64,000 nucleotides of DNA from Gracilaria vermiculophylla (taxonomy: Eukaryota > Rhodophyta > Florideophyceae > Gracilariales > Gracilariaceae): positions 1,329,189 to 1,393,188 of the forward strand of contig JAHNZQ020000227.1 in NCBI GenBank assembly GCA_019155205.2, given 5' to 3'. Numbering within the stretch: the first letter of the stretch is position 1; every line of letters starts with the position of its first letter. Made by a program: the position numbers and the translations under genes. Shown here in pieces: positions 57,192 through 64,000 of this stretch. The notes below the pieces were generated by a model, which did no database searches, had not been told where the DNA came from, and saw only the letters and a program-made list of their open reading frames with translations.

Positions 57192-59015
57192 TCGGCGTGG
57201 GGCGCTGCGCACGCATTGGCACGAGGCGTCAAGTGCGGTAGCAGCGCAGGTGAATGTGGGCGCTGTGCCAGTGCCAGTGCCAAGCGGTGCGCTGACCAAG
57301 ACGCGCCAACGCAATGTGCGCGCATGGGCGGCGGCAGCATTCACGCGCCGACTGCGACACTCATGTGGCACTGTGCCTTGTCTGTGGCCCCTTTGGGGTA
57401 CGCTCTCACACCCGACCTACTGGCTGTGCCACAACAACTCAACAGTGTGTGCTTGGCGGCGCGGTCTCGCCACTCCAGCACAGCAGTTGGCGACGTGAAC
57501 ACATGCGCTTCAGGTTGCAAGCTCTATTGCAAGTGTGCGCGTTGACTGCACGTCAACAATGGGGAGCACGTGAACCAACAGTGGGCGATTGGGCGTTTGT
57601 TGCTTACGGCTGGCGCGGTGCGAGGGGGCCGTGTTCGCCATGGCAGCGTCGTACTTTTTGCACGCGTGCTGACAACAACAACAACAACAAGTGGCTTGTT
57701 GTTGCAAGCAAGCGCACACAAGCCGACTGTGCGCACTTTTGCCACCACAGCGCGTGGTTGCCAAAACGGTCACTCTGTCGTTCACGTTGATTGAGCGACA
57801 CGCTGCGCACCACGGCGACACGGTCGGAAGCACACCAAGCGAGTGCGACATGGGCGATGGGCAGCTCGCACCGTGCACAGGCACCGCGCGCGGTTTGGAG
57901 CCAAGCCAACCGTGCACGGCGGCTGCGCATTAAAACAACGGCACGCGCGCGCGCCGCCCAGTCCGCTGGCAGCAGCAAAGCGCACGCCGCCGCCGCCGCC
58001 GCCGCCGCGCGCGTGCGCACATGAAGCGTTTCTCAACGGCCGCCAGGCACGGAGCGCCGACGCGGCGGTAAGCGGCGCGCGCGCCAAAGACGTGGCGCAA
58101 ACGCGCCGCGCACACCGTGCGCCCGCCTTTGTGCGGTGGCCGGCGCGCGCGCGCGCGCGCCGCTTTTGGTGCGCCGCGCCGCCGCCGCCGCATGTGGCAC
58201 GCGGCGCCACCATGCAGCGCGCGCGCGCGCGCTTGACGCCGCGCTGTTTGGCGCCGTTGAGGGGCGCCGCGTGCGCGCGCGCCTGCCGCCGCGCGCGCGT
58301 TGGCGGCAGCGCGCCGTCGTGCCAAACAACCCCCAAACGCGCCGTTCCCCGCACGCCCAACGCCCCTCCGCCCGCCGCCAGCGCCGTCGCCGCGCCCGCC
58401 GCGCCCGCCGTGCGCGCTCCGCGCGCCGCTCTGCTGCGCAGCACAGCTGTGCCACGCGCCGCGCGCGCTGTAATGCGCGCTGTAATGGGGCGCGCGCGCG
58501 CGCGGCGCAGCAGCGTGGCGCGCCCTCATGGACAGCAGCGGCGGCGCCGCGCGCCGCGCCAAACAGCCGCGCGCGCCAGTACTTTCTTTGCGCAGCGCGC
58601 GCCGCTGGCGCCCGCGCACGTGGCCACGCCGCACCCGTGGCCACGCCGCGCGCGCCGCCTGACAGCGCCGCGCCGCGCCGCCGCCGCCGCCTAAGGCGCC
58701 CCTTGGCCGCGCGCGCGCGCGCGCGCCCGCACGCACGCACGCGCGCGCTCGCTGCGCGCGTGCCTCGCCTTCCACACGTAACTTTTCGCACGCGCTCCAC
58801 ACCGCGTACTCGTACGCCGCGCCACGCCGCTGCACAACGCCAGCACCCCCCGCCCCCACCATCCGCACCTCCGCCCCCACCGCCGTCAACTCTCTCTCTC
58901 TCTCTCGCTCTCGCTCTCTCCCTCGTAAAACGTCTTGCCCCCCCGCCCTCCCCGTTTCTTCTTCTTCTTCTTCATCTTCCTCTCTCCCGCCCGTCCCCGT
59001 CGAGCGCGCCGCAAA
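55729..59015. other. GC-rich intergenic region with long G tracts, no gene supported
   Basis: GC rises steeply from about 55.9 kb. Frames on both strands (for example 55605-56471 minus, 57843-58694 plus, the long minus frame across 57.9-61 kb) are Ala/Arg-rich mirror images without domains. A short frame at 56749-56928 (MEWMESTSGWLWAEKQQ) was noticed but lacks support. The last ~130 bp before 59016 is a pyrimidine-rich leader (TCTCTC and TTCTTC runs) that is probably the 5' region of the next gene. Confidence 0.45.
57044..57189 (+). repeat. Poly-G tracts (runs of 20, 10 and 33 G)
   Basis: G20 at 57044-57063, G10 at 57066-57075 and G33 at 57157-57189, with several shorter runs between. This is prone to G-quadruplex formation and to length errors in sequencing. 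Confidence 0.9.
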
Positions 59016-60072
59016 ATGGCCTCCGAACCGCTCGAACCGTCCAATTGGCGCCTCCGCCCCAACATCCCCCGCCTCAACAATCCCATCCCTCCCGCCTCCC
59101 ATCTGCTCACGCTGCCGCCGCACCAACCGCTCCCCCCGCCCACCTCCGCCCACTACCACCACCTCCGGCCCCCCCCGCACATCCCGCCCATACAGCCGCC
59201 CATGCTCTCCACCACCCCCACCCTCACCCCGACCCACACCCCCTCGCTCCCGCCCACGCTGCCCCCGACCCCGACCGCCGCCAACGTCCGCAAGAGGCAG
59301 TACCGCTTCTCGGTGGGCGCCGACATCGGCCTGCTGCGCCTCGTCGCCGACCACAACCCGTACGGCGCCCCGCACGGCGGCCGCCTGCAAAAGTGGCAAA
59401 ACATCGCCGACACCCTGCGCCTCTCCGGCATCAACGTCGACTTTCGCCGCGCGCGCGACCGCACCGCGCTGCTCATCGAGCAGTGGCGCAAGCAGGACTT
59501 CTCGCTGCTGCGCCGCAGCGGGTCGGGCAACCAGCACGACCAGGCCGAGAAGGAGCGCCTGCTCGACGTCGTGTCGCGCATGGAGAACGCCGCCAAGCCG
59601 CGCGACACCCTGTCCGACTGGAAGGCGCGCGAGCCGTGCACGCGCCTCTCCGCCCACGCCCACGCCGCCGCCCTCGTCGCCGACGCCGCGCCCGCGCCCG
59701 CCGCCGCCGCCGCCGCCGCCGCCTCGCCCGCGCGCAGCGCGCTGCGCTCGCCCGCGCCGCCGCCGCCGCCGCCGCCGCCGCGCGCGCCCGACGCCCCGCG
59801 CCGCGTGTCCATCGCCAACCCGTTCTCCTCGCCCGCGCCCGCGCCCGCGCCCGCCGCCGCCGCCGCCGCCGCCGCGCGCCACGCCGTGCTGCCGCCGCTC
59901 GAGCCGCCGCGCGAGCCGCCGCGCGACGTGCTCATGACGTCGGACCCGGCCGCGCTGGCGCACTGCGCCGCGCACGCGCTGCCGCCGCGCGGCGCGGCCG
60001 CGGCCGCGGCCGCGGCCGCCGCCGAGCGCCTCGGCGCGCAGCAGCTGCACCGCGCCTTCCTGGCCGGCGGCG

Positions 60073-60109
<37 letters not shown>

Positions 60110-60225
60110 GGCCGCCGCACGCGCGCGCGACGACGCGCGCGCGCCGGAGGCGCTGTTCGCGCGCTGCGGCGCCGCGCTGCTGCCGCCGCCGCCACCGCCG
60201 CACAGCGCCTCCCCGCGCGCGGCGT

Positions 60226-60271
<46 letters not shown>

Positions 60272-60689
60272 GGCGACGGCCAGCGCGGCGGCCGGCAACG
60301 GCCAGAACATCCAACTCGAAACGGCAGCGTGCGCGCACGGCGGCGGCGGCGGCGGCGGGTGCGAGCTCGGCGGCGCGGCGGGCTGCGGCGTGGACCGGCA
60401 CATGTGCTCGCACTTCTGCAAGCTGGAGCAGCTGCTGCAGCAGATGGTGCGCAGCATGCAGCGCAAGGTGGAGCTGGACGAGCGCCGGCTGGACTGGGAG
60501 CAGCAGTGCGAGCGCAAGCGGCAGCAGATGCAGCTGGAGCGCGACGAGAGCGAGGCGGCGGCGCGCGCGCGCGGCGAGGAGCGGCGCCGCAAGGAGCTGT
60601 CGTCGCTCAGGGGCGAGCGGCGCTGCGCGCCGGAGGGCGCGGCGCAGGGGCGGCCGCGCTCCATGAGCGACGGCGACCACACCAATTAG
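59016..60689 (+). CDS. MYB/SANT-like putative DNA-binding protein
   Basis: 557 residues from the ATG at 59016; the in-frame ATG at 58935 was rejected because the intervening codons come from the pyrimidine-rich leader (poly-Phe). Residues about 90-185 form a SANT/trihelix-like domain: KRQYRFSVGADIGLLRLVAD, HNPYG, GRLQKWQNIADTLRLSGINV, FRRARDRTALLIEQWRKQDF, SLLRRSGSGNQHDQAEKERL. This pattern is widespread in algae and oomycetes. The middle is low-complexity Ala/Gly/Pro. The C terminus (about 465-530) is a charged coiled coil (LEQLLQQMVRSMQRKVELDE, RKRQQMQLERDESEAAARAR). The architecture resembles the transposon-encoded MYB-like partners in the window, but composition, intactness and context mark it as a host gene. 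A nuclear regulatory role is inferred. Confidence 0.78.
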
Positions 60690-62000
60690 GGGCGCACGCT
60701 GTGCGCGCGCGGCGGCGGCGGCGGCGGCGGCGGCTGGCGCTGATTGCCGCGGTGAGCATCGGCGGCGCGGGACGCTGAGATCGGGAGATGGGAGACGCGC
60801 GGTGGGCAGAGCGCGCGTGACGTGGGCGCGAGGGGCGGAGGGGGGCGGGGGGTTTTTTTTTTTCTTGTATTTTTTTTTTTTGGGGAGGGCGTACTTGTGC
60901 GAAGGTGGCGCGTGACGCACGGCCGTGTGACACTGACACGCGTGCGCGTGACGGGCGGCGGCGCGGCGCGGCGCGGTGGTGCGCGCCGATTGGCGCGTGC
61001 GGCGTGCTTGCCGTTTGGTGCGCTGTGCGCGCTGTGGCTGAGGGGCGCTGCGCGCCACTCCGCCACTGCGCGCCGCCGAGACGGTCGGCGGCTGCAGCCG
61101 TGCGTGCGCACCGTCTGCACGCGCGCGCCACTGCTTGGTGCCTGAGCACTGTGCTGCCCTTCTTCCCTTCCCCCCAAGTCCTTTGTGAAGCCATTTGGCG
61201 TCGCCAGCGTGGCCGCGCGGCCCGTGGCGCGTCTCCCCGCCGTGTCGCTGCTCGTTAGTATCGCTCTGTGAGTCGCGTCCGCTGGCACCCCGTCGCGCGA
61301 CGGCCCCCCGCTTGTTTTGCCCATTCCATCCGTGCTCTTTCCACCCACACGTGCCCCTCGTCGTGGCGCAGCGCTCTGCCTAAACGCCCCCCCGACATCG
61401 CTCCGTCCATCGTCCATCGTGCGTTCGTGCTGTGCTTGCATGCCTTGCCCCTTCGTCGCCTCCGCACCACCGCGCCCCCCTGTGCACCGTGTGCTCGCCC
61501 AACCGCGCTCGTTTTGCCTCCCGCCCGCCGCCCGCCCTCGTCGTCAGCTGCCCCGCTCTCCGCCCAGCCCTCGCTTTTCCACTCGCTCCTCCACACAGCG
61601 TCGCGCACTTTCTTCCATCCACACACACCCGTTCATCGCGAGTGTGTGCTGCTTGTTTCTGTCCGTGCTGCCGTTTTCAAGCCGGCCCCCCGCTTGCAGT
61701 TGCCGCCAACGTATTGGGCAGCAGCGGCCGGCAGCAACCTGCCCTAACGCGTGTCACGCTTGTATCATGCAAAAGTACAAACGTTCATTGCTACTCATGC
61801 GTCAACTTCTTTAGCTACCAACCGTACCTCAAACTGTGTTGACACCCCAACACGGCGTACACCCGTTAGCCAAGCTGCCTTTCTCACACCGCTAAAAGTA
61901 CTAGTAGCGTCCAACAGCGCCACTCACTTTAGCCACTCCTTACAATGCACCTACGTCACCTCAACAACCGCTCAACCTCACTATCCTGCTTTCTCCCCCT
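60690..62000. other. Intergenic, no gene supported
   Basis: 3' region of the MYB-like gene, a T-rich/G-rich tract near 60850-60885, then pyrimidine-rich sequence. Overlapping Pro/Ala/Ser-rich frames (for example 61268-61747) look compositional. Confidence 0.45.
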
Positions 62001-62213
62001 TTCCCTTCTCTCTCCACCACTGCCCTCGCTTGCCTCTTCTCAACGCCCCGTTGCCACCATGTGCCCCATGCGAGTCACACCGTCTCACCCCCATTACACC
62101 CTCTGTTCTAGCGTGTCCTCCACGTGTGCCGCCCCTGTGCCCATTCCACACCCCCCACACCTCACACCAGCTCCCACCAGCTCGCACCGTCGCAGTGCCG
62201 TGCCTGTTGAGCT
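62001..62213 (-). repeat. Duplicated copy of the HRD1 3' coding segment
   Basis: This non-coding stretch just beyond the HRD1 stop is a diverged direct repeat of 62314-62513, which codes for the protein's C-terminal region. Both begin TTCCCTTCTCTCTCCA and share GTGTGCCGCCCC, TGCCCATTCCAC and AGCTCGCACC words in the same order. The offset is about 310 bp. Confidence 0.75.
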
Positions 62214-62235
62214 ACCCCCCTTGAGCGCTTTCACT

Positions 62236-64000
62236 CTAACTACGACCTGCTCGCTCAACAAATTCAATTCTCCGCCGCCGCATTCTTTCTGCCTCTGAGT
62301 CCACCCCCCCCTCTTCCCTTCTCTCTCCATCACTGCCCTCAGTCGCCTGTTCTGCACCCCCGCTGCCACCACCTGCCCCGCCCCATTCACACCCTCTCGC
62401 CCCCGTTGCATCCTCCGTTCCAGCGCCCTCGACGTGTGCCGCCCCAGTGCCCATTCCACTGCCACCAGAGCTCGCACCACCTCGCACCGTCGCACTGCCT
62501 GTCGCGCTGCGCCCTTCAGCCTCACGTCCAACTTCTGTCACTTCCGCCACCACCCTCTGTTGCTCTTCGTTTTCCACACCGTGCAGCTGCGCTTCAGTCG
62601 CGTGAACAACCAAACTGTGCACCTGGCTCCGCAGCACTTCAATCTGACTCTGAATTTCAAACAAGCGCTCCAACGGCAGCGCCTGAGCCGCCGCGTAGCC
62701 CAGCCCGCCTTGCGCGCGCAACCCCGTCTGCCCGCCGACGTTGGCGCCCGCCGGCTGCCCGCCGACACCCGCCAGCAGCGACAGCAGCGGCGCCGCGCCG
62801 CCGTTCCCCGCCGCCGCGTTCGCCCGCTCCTCGCCGCCGCCCACGGCCGCCGAAAAGCCAGCCGCGCCGTTCGCAGCGCGCGCAGGCGCGCCGCCGCCGC
62901 CGGCAGCGCGCGCGCTCGCGCTGCCGCCCGCGCCTGCCGGCGCTGCGGCGCCCGCCGCGCGCGCGGCGCGCTGCGCCGCGCCCTGGTGTCGCGTGCGGAT
63001 CAGCGCGTGCGCGGCGTGGTTCGGCGGCGGCACGCGCGCGCGGAGCGCCGCCTGGTGCTGCTGGAGCCCGACGGGGGCGGGCGTCGTGGTGGGCGCGTCC
63101 GCCTGCGCGCGGGCGGCGCGCCGCCGCGCCGACAAGCCCGCCGCGCCGTCTGCGGCGGACGCGGACGAGGCGCTGCCGGGCGTGGCGCCACTTGCCGATG
63201 ACGAGCCCCCCGCTTCTTGCTGCGTCCCACTGCGCGCGTTGGGGGCGCTCGCGCTGCCACCCGCCCTGCCTTGCTCTGATGTGCCCGAACTGGGTCCGCG
63301 GCGCTGTGTCGCCGGATGGGCGTTTTCATTCGCAGCTTGGTTCACCGCATTCGCGCCGTTGGCCTGCTGGTATTGCTCAAGTCCTTGCGCAAGGCGGCGG
63401 CGAGCACGGAGCTGCATGTGTGCCAATGTGTTGGGTGCAATGTAGTAAGGGTAGATCATGAACGCATTTGGATTATGTGCTTGGATCGGTTGTTGATTTG
63501 GCTGCGCAGCCTGCCGATGTGGTGCCTGAAGGGGGTTTGCGTGGTGGTGCTGATGGAGGTGGTGGTGGTGGTGGTGGTGATTTGCCTGTGCCTGGTTGCC
63601 ATTCTGATGCTGCGCGTTTTGCGCGTTGGGCTGCGGACGAATTCCGGCCTCATTCATCGCCACATTAAACCATTGATTTGCAAAGTGAAGCAAGCGAGCA
63701 CCGGCCTCACCGATGTTGGCGTTTTGCGCACCCTGTGCTCCGGCTTGTTGTCCTAGCGGCGGTAGAAGCGGTTGTTGCTGCCGTTGCGCGGGCCGGCCAG
63801 GTTGTGGCGGCGGTGGCTGCGGTTGATTCGCGTTGGCAGGTTGTGCGGCGGGGGCGTTCGCCTGTGGCGCTCGGTTTCCGTTCGCGTTCCGAATTGCGAT
63901 GCGCTCTTGATTCCGGGACGCACCTTGGTTGACATCGATTGTGGCCCTGCAAGTCGGACAGCTGAGTTGACGTTTCAGCCAGTTTTCCAGGCATCGGCGG
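62236..64000 (-). CDS. HRD1: HRD1/synoviolin-like E3 ubiquitin ligase, C-terminal part (partial)
   Basis: The visible 587 codons begin at the window edge inside a RING-H2 finger: RCLENWLKRQLSCPTCRATI contains the CL-x2-WL-x-RQ...CPTCR end that is typical of HRD1, the ER-membrane ligase of ER-associated degradation. The transmembrane N terminus and the first RING cysteines lie to the right of the window. After the finger comes a long cytosolic tail rich in Asn, Gln, His and Ala (an H-rich ANHHHHHHHLHQHHHA tract) and then Ala/Gly repeats, ending at the TAG at 62236-62238. The tail is longer and more repetitive than in yeast or plants. HRD1 works with HRD3, whose gene is at 24567-27218. RING assignment is firm from the motif; the exact family (HRD1 rather than another RING-H2 such as gp78) is likely. 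Confidence 0.82.
   Translation of the reverse strand, partial: RRCLENWLKRQLSCPTCRATIDVNQGASRNQERIAIRNANGNRAPQANAPAAQPANANQPQPPPPQPGRPAQRQQQPLLPPLGQQAGAQGAQNANIGEAGARLLHFANQWFNVAMNEAGIRPQPNAQNAQHQNGNQAQANHHHHHHHLHQHHHANPLQAPHRQAAQPNQQPIQAHNPNAFMIYPYYIAPNTLAHMQLRARRRLAQGLEQYQQANGANAVNQAANENAHPATQRRGPSSGTSEQGRAGGSASAPNARSGTQQEAGGSSSASGATPGSASSASAADGAAGLSARRRAARAQADAPTTTPAPVGLQQHQAALRARVPPPNHAAHALIRTRHQGAAQRAARAAGAAAPAGAGGSASARAAGGGGAPARAANGAAGFSAAVGGGEERANAAAGNGGAAPLLSLLAGVGGQPAGANVGGQTGLRAQGGLGYAAAQALPLERLFEIQSQIEVLRSQVHSLVVHATEAQLHGVENEEQQRVVAEVTEVGREAEGRSATGSATVRGGASSGGSGMGTGAAHVEGAGTEDATGARGCEWGGAGGGSGGAEQATEGSDGERREEGGVDSEAERMRRRRIEFVERAGRS

Noticed and set aside
57930..61058. Minus-strand open frame of 1042 codons
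   Set aside because: It lies antisense to the MYB/SANT-like gene. Its composition is what a GC-rich gene gives in reverse, and no domain is visible.
61268..61842. Pro/Ser/Ala-rich plus-strand frames as a gene
   Set aside because: Three overlapping frames are open at once in pyrimidine-rich DNA, with no signal, domain or conserved feature.

Overview
The window looks like nuclear DNA of an intron-poor photosynthetic eukaryote, most likely a red alga. This is inferred, not proven. The evidence is: ER quality-control genes of eukaryotic type (an HRD3/SEL1L-like adaptor and the C-terminal part of an HRD1-like RING ligase), a small protein with a bipartite thylakoid-lumen type leader, PIF/Harbinger, Tc1, Copia and chromodomain Ty3/gypsy elements, and long coding regions without visible introns. 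Two runs of exactly 100 N (15070-15169 and 48587-48686) are scaffolding gaps, and both fall inside transposons.

Layout. 1-16.7 kb is repeat-rich, medium or low GC: a Harbinger end, a dead Tc1/mariner copy, a degenerate tandem repeat, a possible tyrosine-recombinase fragment, a decayed chromovirus (RT, RNase H, integrase, chromodomain, 3' LTR) carrying two solo LTRs of another family, and a gapped Copia element with a perfect 5-bp target duplication. 16.8-29.7 kb is the main host-gene block: on the minus strand a two-finger low-complexity protein, a secreted choice-of-anchor-A-like protein, a secreted Hint (Hedgehog/intein) protein and a putative plastid-lumen protein; on the plus strand HRD3; then on the minus strand an allophanate-hydrolase-type amidase. 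30.6-55.7 kb is a transposon block: five PIF/Harbinger copies (each with a MYB/SANT-like ORF and an opposing transposase), a second decayed chromovirus region on the minus strand, and three more solo LTRs. 55.8-64 kb is very GC-rich and holds a MYB/SANT-like regulator gene and the 3' part of HRD1, which runs off the right edge.

Biology. HRD1 and HRD3, obligate partners in ER-associated degradation, lie about 35 kb apart. The Hint and CAA-like genes form a tight head-to-tail pair of secreted proteins, and the second gene's promoter overlaps the end of the first. HRD3 and the putative lumen protein are divergent and share an intergenic region made of an approximately 70-bp tandem repeat with ACGTG and CCACG cores. 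Most transposon genes are dead, several through nonsense changes at conserved tryptophan codons. One Harbinger transposase (34171-35187) is still open.
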